Positions 1 through 12,700 of a stretch of DNA of 64,000 nt are shown one piece after another. This DNA is from Dromaius novaehollandiae (lineage: Eukaryota > Chordata > Aves > Casuariiformes > Dromaiidae), in contig NC_088101.1 in NCBI RefSeq assembly GCF_036370855.1, forward strand, positions 36,231,585 to 36,295,584, given 5' to 3'. The notes below the pieces were generated by a model that saw only the letters and a program-made list of their open reading frames with translations, ran no database searches and was not told where the DNA came from. Position 1 is the stretch's first letter; the number at the start of each line of letters is the position of its first letter. The position numbers and the translations under genes are program-made.

Positions 1-3000
1 TGCCAGTGGTAGGAATGGAGGATTTGGTGATGGCAGTGGGCATTCTGCTATATGTAACCTCCTGTACCCCCCCTGTATTGCTGTTAAGTGAACCTGAGAT
101 GAAATACACACTTGGTTACTTCCTCTGGTTCTCCGGTCTTTAGAGAGGGACGTGCCAACAAATAAAGATCTAGCAGACAGTGTCTTTCAGTAGGAGTGAC
201 TTGAAAGTGTGTGTCTTCACAGCTCTGATATAAACACCTGAGGTTCTGGGTAGCTATTAAACTTTCAAAATTCTCCAGTTTATTTTAAGAGTAGATACAG
301 TTTTACCGAAGTAGCAATTAAGTTGTGAAAATTAATAACACTGATAAACTAAATGTAGGTAATAAATACATCTAAAATTCACTAAACTATGTGCACATTC
401 TTCAGGGGAGGGCTTTTGTCTTGCCCCTGCTTTGAAAGCCTGGGGCTCTTCAGCCTTTGAATTTGTACAATTTGCCTGGGCCAGGAGGCACTGTGAGCTG
501 TGAGATGGCCTGTGTCTTTTTCCACTGATTTCAGGAATAGTTTTGTTTTAGAACATGACGTAAAAAAGATAATATAGCCTTGAGATTACACTACGTTTTC
601 GTGTAGTTTCATTCTCCGGGCTCACAGCTGCTTCTGTAAATGGGGAAAGGTTCCAGTACCTTCTGGAAGGCTTGAAAGTAATTTCAAAACATGCTATTGG
701 CTTCCAGCCCCACTAGCTTGAATCAAAATGTTACTGTTTTTTAGAGAAGCATACCAAAAGGTAAGTGATATATTGCTTGGGACAAAATTGAGTGCGTTTG
801 GCCAGGTGCTTTTCTGCTCTTACCTGTAACTGAATGACAATTTTTTTTTTAACCTGTTTTTTTCAGGGTGCTGTTTGGTTTATTTTAAAGAACTATTGTT
901 TGTGTTCATTTTGTATTTCTGCTTTCTGGCTGCTTTAGCTTGCCATAGTTGCATGCAGTGGTGATGCTAAATTGGAAGCACTATTGCTAGCAGAAGATTT
1001 CGAATGGAAAAAATACTGCTTCCATCTGTGCAGTTGGGTCATGCTCTCTGAATCATTAAAAGACTATGTGTCTAGTTCTGTTGCAGAGCGGTTCTGCAAC
1101 ATTTTAGTTTGAGAGAGTCTTTCAGTTTTGAGACAGTTCCTTCTTTGAGATAACATTTATTGAAGAAGGCCCAGCAGAATTAAAGGTAGCAAAGTACAGT
1201 GAAGAAAAGACTGCCATGAAAATTAAGGTTGCAAAGAAGCACCTGATTCTTCCCTCCTCTACCCTGTACTTCCTTGGGCTCTTCAAAACATCTGGAAAGG
1301 ATAATGTTACCAAGCAGTGGTGCCATGGTCTCCTGCCTGCTGACAGCTCACAGGACCATGCTGGGTGTTTCATAGCTCCACAGGGAACTGTTCCGGGTAG
1401 CAAGAGGTATTGAGCAGGTTGGTCCCAGGTGGTTGTGCTGGTGACCCTTGAGAAAGTTGAGGGCCTGATGGAGGTCTATAAGTCCGGATGATTGTAATCT
1501 TCCCAACAAACATGATGTAGGCTAGAGATCAAGGAAAGTGAATGGCTGATGATAGAAGGGGTAGGGTGTGAATGGACTTTGGTCAGGAGAAGGCTGGAGT
1601 GACAGTGGGTCACCACTCTGGCCACTGTGAAAACTCCACTGACTCTGAGGAGACAGTGTTTGAATGAGAGCAAGGGTGTCTATGAGCACAATAGTGAGCC
1701 CCCACCCATGTGATTTATCGGGGGTCTTAAGGCAAGAATTCAAGATCAAGCAACTACACAATGAGGTAGTCTTTGAAAAATACTTGTTTAGGAGATAACT
1801 TTATAGCTATATAACATTCAGTATTTGTTTCAATCTCTTGAAAAGTTCAAAGCTCTTAAGAAATATGTTTGCAATATTAACTGTCAAAACTTAGTTTTTC
1901 AGTATTTGAATCAAACAGTTAATGATGGAATTGACAATGGCAGAATTTAGTGCTTCAGAGTCTTGGTTTGATATTCTGCTTATTGTAACTTGTCAACTTC
2001 CATTTTCTGTATACCAAAGTGGATTTTAGGTTTCCGAAGATAAAAATGTGTGCTTTGAGCATATGGCTGAATTAATGATTCATGACCATGATGGAATGAA
2101 AAAAAGTTCAGTTGAAACTCTCTTTAGCAGAGTGCAACACTACCGCTTAGGTAATGCTTTTGATCTATAATCCTTAAAACACTTCACAGAAGAGTTTGAT
2201 ATAGCACAGAACCTCATTCAGGGTCATGAGGAGCTGTGATAAAATGATGTATTCAGGATCACCAAGCAGATTGCTGACAGACAGTAAAGAACTCAGGATC
2301 CCCCACTCTTATTACGTACAACGTGCTATTGGACTCTGCTGCTTGTGTCTTGAATAACAGTTGTATTTGTCCAATTTGCTACAGTTGAATTACATTTAAG
2401 TTTATTTTTAACAAGGTTTTCAGTCTTAGACTTGGGTTGAATTCCACAGCTTCTTTTACAGTTTGCTGATTGCAAAAATAACCAGTAACCAGTATAGTGT
2501 CTTTTTGCATTTATTTTTACAAAAGGTTTATCTTTCAACAGTAGTACATCATCAGAATCTTATCTGAAATAATTCGATGTAATTTCAGTCCATACGGTTG
2601 TCTTTAAAAGAGATGTTCTTTGGGCTTGGTAACTTATAGCACAAGCTAGGTTTTAGAGGCAGTAAGTGATGCATACATTCTTTTTCATGCAAATAAAACA
2701 TACCAACATATCTTGAAAAGAAGCAAACCAAAAAAAAGAAGGGAGAGGAAAAAAATTCTCATGGAATTGGTTCTTGCGGTTGTTTTAAAAAATGTTGTTT
2801 CCTCTGAGTTCATTTTAAAGCAGGGATACTAAATTTGGTTGTTTTTCTTCCAAATTTTTCTCCTTTAAGATTTTACATGACATAATTTATGCGGTTAAGC
2901 CACAAATATGTGGACTACTTATGAAAATGTGGCTGTGTCTTTGCCATGACTACTCCTGAGCATCTCCTACCCAGATTTTAACTTTGTAGAAAATTCTAGG

Positions 3001-6000
3001 TTTTCATCAACCATATTATTTAAAACTGTAAGCCCACTTTGAAGAGGGAATTGTATACAAGGCTTTCACATGTGGCATTAAGTGTCTATCATCTTCTGTC
3101 ATCCAAAAGCATCATAGTGGGTCCTAATGTGACCAGTTATAATCATTCATGGTATGATACTTTAAAAACACCCAACAAAATAGTTATGAAGAAAATGAAG
3201 AACTCTCATTAATTGTGAAGTTTAGTTGTAAGTAGTCAGTGAATAGTTTTCTCGTTGATTGTTTACATGTTTGAGTGTCAGGCTTGGACAATATGAACAT
3301 ACTGCACATTCTGATATAATGGGAACACCATCCCAGCATCCTAAAATAAAATTTCAGAGAAACAGCTAAGGCATTTGTAACATCAGGAACTGAGATTTCT
3401 TTAAATAAATAAATAAATAGAATAAGAATTACCAAATACACTCAGGGCAAAATTGAAAGCTGGCAACACTGCACTGTTCTAAACTATCTTGATTCTGTTG
3501 CATATTTTTAAATAAAAGATTGTTCGCTTTCTCAGGTTTTAGGACAAGTAAGCATTTAAAAAAAAAGAAAAATGTGAATGATGATTCTAACCAGCAGAGC
3601 GAACTGAGTTGAAGATCTGTTGAATAAGAAACTAATTTCCCTGATGACTTTTCAGAACAGAAATATTGTCAATTTGATTTAAGAAATTCAAGTATTTAAT
3701 CCTTCCACTTATTCTTGGAAGTTCCACTTCCTCTTCATTCTATTTAGTGATTTAAAAAAAAAAAAAAAAGGCTTTTGAGGAATGGCGTTTGCTTCCTCAG
3801 ATTTCCTTAAAACGTGTAGAATACTATCTTACCAATTTTCACAAGCTCCAAAGCCTTCATTCAGCTGAGACTTGGGCTTCCTCCATGACAGTACTTCTAC
3901 AAGATTAGCTTTTTACTTGATAGATTTAAATGGAATTTCTATAGCTCCTTGCTATGATCTACCAGTCCTTAACTGGCAGCTGCGACTGTTTGTTTGTTTA
4001 CAAAACTTTAAAACAAAAAAAAAATTCCAAGAAAATATTTTATTTGGGTGGTTCTGCCACAGCTGCAAATGAAGCTCTGATTTACTGGATGTAAGATTAA
4101 AAAAAAAAAAATACGAATTTTCAAACTGACTTATTCTGGTACTAGTGGTAGAGATGGTAGTGTAGAACTTCAAAGATCTTAGGGACAACAGGAACAGGAG
4201 AATGCTGGTAATACCCTTCAAATTTTCTCCTTCCTTTAGATGATTTTTTTTTCTGCTTCCCTATTTATTTAATGCCTGTTTAAGCAAAGTTAATTTTTCA
4301 TATCCATATAGTCATGCTATTCCATTAGCTTTTTTATAGACTTATTAGGCTTGATTTTCCAGAGAACAAGTTATTCTCTATGTTAGTTGTTCAATTTTTG
4401 TAAAAATGTGAAAGAGACCTCACCATAGTATGCCTTGTATTTTATGAACCTCAGTGCAACTGTAAAGCTATTAATAAACACATTAGAACACTGTGCACTT
4501 TGGCCTTAAACCACTGTGTGTGTTATTGAATGTTTTCAGTTCATCATGCTTTGGGGGATTTTTAAATATAGACATGTAGAATTATTGGCAAATTAGAGCA
4601 GTCAAATAGTATTTGGCTGATTAATAGCTTTGGTATTCTTTGAATAATTTTGTGGCATTTGGCAAATACTTTATGAATACCAGTGAACTTTAGCCATCTG
4701 ATACAATTAGATTTCTTTAGAATCAGATATTTTTTCCAATTCATTCTTAGTTTCTGGGAGTATCCAAAGTACTAACGCTATCTGAGGATTTATTTGGAGA
4801 AGATAGTGTTTAAGAAAACTGGAGAGCATCTCTTTAGTTTACTGCTTTTTAAAAATTCGTAATATTGCAAGCATAAGCTGATTTCAGCTTCTTTTTACTG
4901 TCCTGAAGAGACTGGTCAGTAGCATCCATGTGATATCATTGACCAGAACTAAGCACATATTGGTACTCATTCTGTTTGGTGCTGGATATGCGTATGGAAA
5001 TGGATATGGATGTTGTATGACTAAATGCATGTTTCTAATTAGATGTACCTTGGCAGGAAAGGGACTTACTAGAAACAGGGATGACAAACCAAATCCAGGA
5101 TAGTTGTAGAGCTGGAAATCAGAGTTCACTGGGGTGAGGAAGGAGAAGAGCGGGAAAGGGGAGAAGTTACTCTGCAGAGTCAAAAGCCAAACAATAAAAC
5201 CTGCGAGACCGAGGTGGTGAGCTTCAGCCTTGTTTTTTCAAGGAGAAAGCCACAGTAGTTTGAATACAGGGGTACTGGACCTCAGTCAAATTTAATTTGC
5301 CTTTAATTACACACATGTGCGCTCATATGCATTAATTGAAAATTGCTATTAGTTATGTCTATTTGCAAGTGCTTTCATCAGAGCAGGACACCTATGTGGC
5401 TGCTTTTCCCTCTTGTTCTCCAGCATCCTTTTCCAAGTAAAGCACTGCTCTGGCATTCCTGTGTCTGATCTCGTCTCATGAGGATCAGAGTCCTGTTGGC
5501 CAGGAAATAGCATTAACAGATCACACCTTTCTTAAATTTTTTGTCACATGGGTAGACTGACTTTAAAGTTTTAAGCCCAAAACAGTTGGTATTTGAATAG
5601 TGTGTTGGCCTCTTCAATGAAGATGTTTGTCGTTTCCTGATACAAAATCCATTGCCAGCAAGTAATGGAGCAAGCAGCCAGTCAGAAAAGAAGTGTTCTT
5701 AACAGAAGTCTTGTCATTATTAGCACTTCAAGGCTGTAAGCAGAAAAAAAATGAGGCTCTTCCATGGGTGTTTTTTGTCCAAAAAGCCTAAAACATTAGG
5801 ACCCACCTACTGTGATATATGCTGCAGTGAGAGACACTTTTTTTTCCAACGTTATGTTCCATGTTTTTTTCTGGAAAACTAGGAAAGAGAATGCATTAGC
5901 CAGGCCAATGGAAAAAACAAAAGGTTTTTCAATTTAAGACATTATTTGAAACAAAATCAGACGCATGAAATGGACTCTTCTCCTGATGACTTCTCAGACA

Positions 6001-9000
6001 AAGGCAGCATTGACACACACTACGAAATGCCAGGAGTGGAGCTCATGCTGTCTGAGTGCAGTCTAATGCTAGATGCATAATCACGTGTTCTGCTTGGCAG
6101 TTTTTACAGCAGCCATTTGTTAGAAAAATAGAATTCATTAGTGATTTTTCAACTCAGAGTGCCCTTGCTCAGTATTTGTGTCATAGAACATGTGGAAGTT
6201 GAGTCTTTCTCTTCTTCTTATCATAGCGTTTTGGGTTTCACAGGTGATGACGTGAACAACATCTAATTTTCACTTCTGGGTAGTTGGTTTCACTTACGGT
6301 AACCTGCTTGGGGGTTTTTTTTGGTATTTGTAAAATAGGTTTGTATCCAGTTTTAAGTGTTGTAACATGATTTCTTTCCTTTTCAGTGAAGAAAAATTGG
6401 TATAAACTACACTTAAGCCCAGATGTATCTTTTCCAGAATAGATGTGTAACTTAAAAGCATCGTCAAACATTAGATGAGGTAAATTTGTGCCTGTGGGCC
6501 TAAACCACAAGAAATGTGTCCTGTAGCACTATTGGTGTTGAAATGCTGTATGGGGCCAGGCTCTGTATAGGGGCCTATTGTCCTTTCACCTTTAGTAAAC
6601 TGATTTAAAGAATGGCCCTGTGGTGTTTGTCTTTAGAGACTATTTCTGAATAGCATAATCCTTGGAGACCAGGCTGCTGTGCAGGAATGAGATACTTTGC
6701 GTGTTGTTATACTCAGCTCTTTGCTTCTCTGAGCTTCTAGGAAGAGCTTTCAGAGTAAATTAGTAAGGTTACTTTGGATCAGCACCATGAATTCCAATCA
6801 CATCTAAGTTTTTCAGTCCTAAACATGCATATTTCTGTTTGTAGATCTGGCTGAGGTAGCGGCAGAGCTGATGACTAGATAAAGAACAGCAATTTAAAAA
6901 ATTCCGATGTATTTATTAAAAGTGTGTCTTTTGAGGAAGTAACAGGTGTTACTAAGCCCTTTCTGTGCCCTAGCCCATGTTATTTTATCTGCTTAAATGG
7001 GTGAGGATGGGATGGAGGAATTCTGCAATACATAGAAAAATAAGTAACCTCAGTTTTGAATTTTTTTTCTCCTCCTCCTCTGTCTGGTGTCAGATCTTTT
7101 CTACTGCATGTTATAAGCTCCTCAGCAGAGATTAGGGCTTTGGGGTTTTTTTTGTTTTGTACAGAGAAAAAATTGCACAAGCATTTTAATTCTCTGACAT
7201 ATTAAACTAAGGGAATTGCATGATCATGGCTGGTTGGTAGCAGCAAACTCTTTTGCCACCCGATTGGTATTTAGGTCACACTGTCCTTCAGTGGCAGGAG
7301 ATGAAAACACAGTGAGTGTATTTTACAGTGGAACATTTTGTATGTTCTTGTCTGGTGTAAAAGAGGGATATTATAGGGGTCTATGCTTATTTGTATAGCT
7401 CTTTTGACAGTCTCAAAGAGTTTATAAATGCTAAATTGAGTATGAGGGAGGCAATTACATAATACCCGTATTTTACAAAGGGGGATAATCATAATTCAGG
7501 AAAGTGAGTTTTGTGAGACCACGTGGAATCATTAACAAAAGTAGAAACAATGAGTCACAGCCCTGAGTTCATTGCTCTTATCTTTCACATTATTAGTTTC
7601 AGGCACTTGACCGTACATTTGGCTGTAAGAGGAGAGACGTTATAAAGTACACGTTGGTTAAATAATTTCATTAACACTGTTACCTTGCTAGATTTCTCAC
7701 TGTACTTGGGATCTGTGCTCATATGGTAATGCATTGGTTGGTGTTTTAAACTGAGTTGGATTGGCCCAAATTTATTTTTAATCAGATTAGAAAACTGTGG
7801 AACACAAAGTTAATATGATTAGATAACGATACTCAGCATCAAATTGTTCTTAGTAGATGTGTTTGAATTTGAACTTACAAATCTGCTCAATCAATTTTGA
7901 GATCTTGGTCTTTTTATATACACAAGCTTCTATCCCAGGGTTGTAGGCAAGGTACTTAAGAATATCAAATCAGTTCAGAATAAACTTGGCCAACATGCTG
8001 GGTCATGCTTTTGACTTAGCTCCAGTCAGCAGCGTACTTTACAGAAATACTTTGGTGTGCTACTTTATAATCCGAGTCTTTGGTCAGCATTGCCCAACCA
8101 CTTGGACTTTTCATCAGCACTTTTAGCCATTTAAGGAAATATCTGTCTTTGAAATTAGAAAACAACCTTCTCTGTGAAAATTGCTTTATTTTTTTTAAGG
8201 AAGTTACTATGTAGTAATATTAATAAATAAATAAGTTTTGTCTTACCTGCATGGTCACTCAGCAGCACTGCATTACAGTTAATGATACGGTGCAAAACTT
8301 TTCTATTTACCTTGCTTGTTGTTACTTGATTATTCCCAATACTTCAGTGATAACAGTAATAGAGCAGTTCATAAGCAAAACCCTTGGGGTAGTGATTTGC
8401 AAACTTCTGGTGTTTGCTGCCAAACTTATTTTTTTTTACAAAGCCTTCTCGCTCACTGCTGGTAGTACCAGCCCACATCTGAGTCGGTGCCAATCCTTTT
8501 CCGTTTTGTGCTGTAGGGCAATTTTCAAACATAATCAAACCTAACAACATTTTATTAGGTTTATTGTAAAGATTTCCCTTTCATATGCCTTCTTGGTGTA
8601 CCACCTGAAGGCACTCATCTTTCCTAATATTAAACAAACACTTTGTTAGATACACTTTCAAGAAAGATTAGGGTTATTATGCACTATTGATCATATTTAT
8701 TTAAAATAGACCAGGTGATCTGAATTGCTTGCAGTGGTTTGTCAGGTTGAGTAAGAAGAACTTCCTTAAAGGGAAAGGGGTATATTACTGTCTGTAAAGA
8801 CCTTATTGTCTCTAATATGTTTTCTTACTTTGTACTCTTCACCTTGTTATCTAAACTTGTTCATCTAAACTGTTACATTATGTGATAGCATAAAATATTA
8901 GGGAACAACTAGTGTACCTACTACACCCACATGTAGGCATACACAATTAAAAAAAAAATCAATGGCTTAAAAAAATGTTATTTTCAGTTGGGGCTGTTTG

Positions 9001-9667
9001 TGGTGGAGGTTGGGTTGCGTCGTGGCAGGAGGCCACTGCACAGGCTGGGAACTTGGAACGAAGGTCGCTCCACTTCCACAAGCGCAGAGAGACGTCTTTG
9101 ATATAGACAGATTTTGATACGGATTGATGCAGACCTATGGGGGGAGCAAGTTTAACAAATACAGTGTGGAAAAGGATTCTTGGGGGATGGGGGGGTGGAG
9201 GAGTGCATGGTGGATAGGAGACCTCCTGAGAGCTTCACTGTTTCTAAAGTAATACTGTGAATAAAGAGGCTTTAATTTCTTAAAGTAATTTAACCTACAT
9301 CTGAAAGATGACTCTTCTGATGTCATGTTAGATATTGCTCAAATAAGGCATTTTTAATGTAATACAACTTGAAAAGAATTTAACAGTAAAGATCAGTTAC
9401 AGTATTTGTTAATGCACTTTCTCGCCTTTTTGTACACCTCTTGTGCTTGCCTCCGACAAATTTCTTGCATGCAGTGTTTTTGTTTCAAGTCTGGTGCTTA
9501 AGCCGTTAGCGTGAGACCTAGCTAGACTGTAAAACTCTCCTTCAGCAGCTTGCTTATGCTTGTGGCATTAACCTTTCTGCAGGGGGTTCTGCTGCTTATG
9601 TACAAAATTCCATCTTCCAATTATAAAAAGAACATTATATTAAGAGAGTCTTCTTTTTGCCAATTAG
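1..9667 (+). other. GAB1: GAB1 intron (3' part)
   Basis: AT-rich DNA upstream of the first recognisable GAB1 exon. I looked for the preceding GAB1 coding parts (PH domain, the first two YVPM motifs, the MET-binding and GRB2-SH3-binding segment) and found none. The upstream exons must therefore lie before this window and the stretch is read as intron. It holds short homopolymer runs, a TAAA tetranucleotide run near 3403-3420 and a GC-richer patch near 9000-9080. No gene is supported. Confidence 0.8.
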
Positions 9668-9757
9668 GTCAAAGCCCTAAAATTTTAAGACCTAAACCAC
9701 ATGGTTTAGAGCGAACTGATTCACAAACCATAGGTGACTTTACTACAAGAAGAAAGG
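9668..9757 (+). CDS. GAB1: GAB1 90-base cassette exon
   Basis: The exon encodes a segment beginning [18 protein letters not shown] and ending DFTTRRK. The acceptor is a pyrimidine tract ending AATTAG and the donor is G|GTATGT. Both flanking introns are phase 1 and the length is divisible by three, so the exon can be skipped without a frame change. As I recall, the 30 residues are exactly the difference between the 724- and 694-residue human GAB1 isoforms. It is therefore probably alternatively spliced here too, although the sequence alone cannot show usage. Confidence 0.93.
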
Positions 9758-12700
9758 GTATGTACTTTAGCACTGTATGTATATGGAGCTTTATAAAAAT
9801 AAAACAAGATTTAAGAAAAATGTTTTTCTAGAATTTGAACTCTCATAAAGCCTTTTTACTTTTATTATAATCTAAGATCATGGATGCATTTTCCTTGCCA
9901 AGCAAAAAGTTTCCTTTACAAGGAAGAAAAGCCTTGCTGTCTTGAATAACTCAAGGAAACATTTCCTAGACATATGTGTTCTTATCTCTTAAGTTTTAGC
10001 TGTTCATAGTTTGGGTTTACTATTCTATCTGCTTATTTAGAAATGAGTATAGGTGACTTACCTGTAAGTTGCTTGAAATAACTTTGATTAGGCAATAAGC
10101 TGAAACCACAGTTCACTTGGATCTCCTGCTCTTGGCTAAACGCTGAAGTGCAGCAAAAGATCAATCCAGTGACCATGTATTAGTGCAGAGATTCTGTTTA
10201 TGTATCTTAAGGAGCATTGCAATTAGTCGCACTGGCTTTATTGAAGGCTTTATTGATGGTGCCTTGTACGTGAGTCAAAGCAAATTACAAATAACGTGAA
10301 AACTCTCCCAGAACTGTAACTGATCAGGACCTTTGGTTGTTAAAGCCCGCTGAAATTGGATGAACTGTTGCTGCTGCCCTCAGGGGGCTTCGGAGAAAAT
10401 CCTTGCTCCGTTTCTGCCGCAGTGCTGTACTTGGCTACTGACGGTAGCTGCCATTCAGCCTCAGGCCTTTACACAGCACTTGAGCGGTGCTGGCGTCTTG
10501 TGTCACTCATGCTTTAGTATCATCTTGCCTCCGTAAAGTTCAATTCTGCCACCCTATCTCATATGATACCTTATATCTTCATACAGATGACTTGTAGATA
10601 CTCTTCTGAGTCTGTGGCGGCTGCTTTATGATTAAGTGAGCTAAAGTGGCAGAATTACTGGAGTAGGTATGATGTGTTTTGAGTGAGTAATTGTGACATT
10701 TTATCTAATGGAGAGAACTGTCTGGGGTGCTAAAGACTCAAACTTGCCCAGAAAATTTAAACTACGAGTCTTTATATTGAATCCATAAATAGCTGACTTT
10801 TCAATAAAGTCGATCTGAAGAGCAAGTATAATGAAAGTATACTGAGTACAGTTCTGCTTTTTCCTTATAAGAAGACCACAGTGATTAAGCAACTGATTTC
10901 TTTCAGTTCCTCATGTGGTCACGTATGACAGCTTATATTCCCCATGAACTAGTTCTTAGTGCCTGAAATTTCATTTCGGTAAATCTGTTAATATGCAGCA
11001 CACTGATCGATTTTTGGGAAGGTTTTTTTGTTGTAATGGCATTAGAATTTATTTTGTTAAAAAAATTTTAGGGAGGATGGAGATGAGATGAGAACTCTAA
11101 CAACAGTTTGACTGCATGTGATTTTCCTAACAATTGCTATGATCCATTTAAAAAAATTTTTTTAATGTCTAGAAAGGGTAAAAAAAATAAATGAAGGTTG
11201 GAGGGAGGGTAATGTATTTCTTGCTGATACTTAATTTGTGGTTCTCTTCTGAAAACGGAATTTTGAAATGGCGCCTTTTCCAGAGTCGTGTTCGCTGTCA
11301 CTAATGACACGCTGCTGCTCTGCTCTTCAGCTGATGAGCGCTGAGCTTGATGAGCACCAAAGCAAGCCACGCACCTCTGGAATTTAAGCTAGGTATTGGC
11401 TCATCCATCAGTTTTGCAAACTTTATCTGAGTTACAGATTCTGGCCACACTTTCAGCTGTGAAACCTAATCAGTAAGTGCACATGTATGCAGCGAGGGCA
11501 GATTTTGCATAACAACAACTGTCCATGAGCCAAGAAAAGTGTCCGGAGTTGGCTATGCTGGCAGTTTAAGTTGAAATAGTCCATCGAGCCTGTCCTGTGC
11601 TTGTCAGTTCAACAAGTCGTTATGACACAATTAACACAGAACATGACGCTGCCATTTTCAGAGTCTCTTTTCGAAATAGAATTACTATTGCCAAATTCTT
11701 AAATTGTGTTTTTTCTAATTACTGTCAATTTTCAATAACGGGAAAGTTTAAAATACAAGCAAATATTTCATGACTTTCTGAGAACTGAACAGTGTCTCCC
11801 TAACTGGTGTTTACTGTTTAAAAAATAGTATTTCTTTTTGGTATTTAGAGCTTGAAAAGCTGTTGCATTTAAGTTTGTTTAGAAATGTTCTGTGCTTTAA
11901 AAATGTCTGTTTCTTATATAGCAAAACCGGCTCCACTAGAAATAAAACCTCTGCCTGAATGGGAAGAATTACAAGCCCCAGTTAGATCTCCTATCACCAG
12001 AAGTTTTGCACGAGAGTAAGTTTCTTAGCTTTTCCTCATTTGGATCATTTATTTTCATTGGATGGAGTGTGAATAAGCGTATATGTGCATCTGTATTATG
12101 TTTTTTAGCCTGCGTAATAGATTGAGATTTCTTTTGGAAGTGTGCGTACCTGTGTACATGTGTCTATGTGTGTGTGTGTGTATATATATATAGTATAGTA
12201 TGCATACATGCATTGAAACAAAATGTGTCAGTAAGAATGTTTATTTTGTAATATTTAATATAAAGAACTGTATAACCGGAAAATGTGACTTGAATGAAAA
12301 TTTCAGCTCTAATATGCTTATTTTTGTTGTTTACCAGGAGGTTTAAGATATTCAAGATGTATTGTTTGTAAAATAATTCCTGGTAATTAGCTCCTCCAGG
12401 TTTCCCATGTCTCCCAGACCGGATTCAGTTCATAGCACAACTTCCAGCAGTGACTCGCACGACAGTGAAGAGAATTATGTATCCATGAATCCAAATCAGT
12501 CCACTGAAGACCCAGTATGTAAAATCTACATCTTAACTACTCTCTTCCTGTGCAGTCCTTACTTTTAAATCATGCAAACACTCAACATCACCTCCCTTTA
12601 CATTTCTAGATCAAAATCAAAAAAAATCTCTTTATGAAACAACTGTAATTTTGCTAAGATTGCATTGAAAAAACTAAGAGCATAACTGTGTCTAATTAGG

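Noticed and set aside
745-761. Possible micro-exon AGAAGCATACCAAAAG between TTTTTTAG and GTAAGT
   Set aside because: Splice-like ends are good, but the 16-17 bases match no GAB1 segment that I know and would disturb the frame. Probably chance.
9000-9080. GC-richer patch in the long GAB1 intron considered as a repeat or exon
   Set aside because: I could not match it to CR1, SINE or coding sequence. It is short and shows no splice signals.
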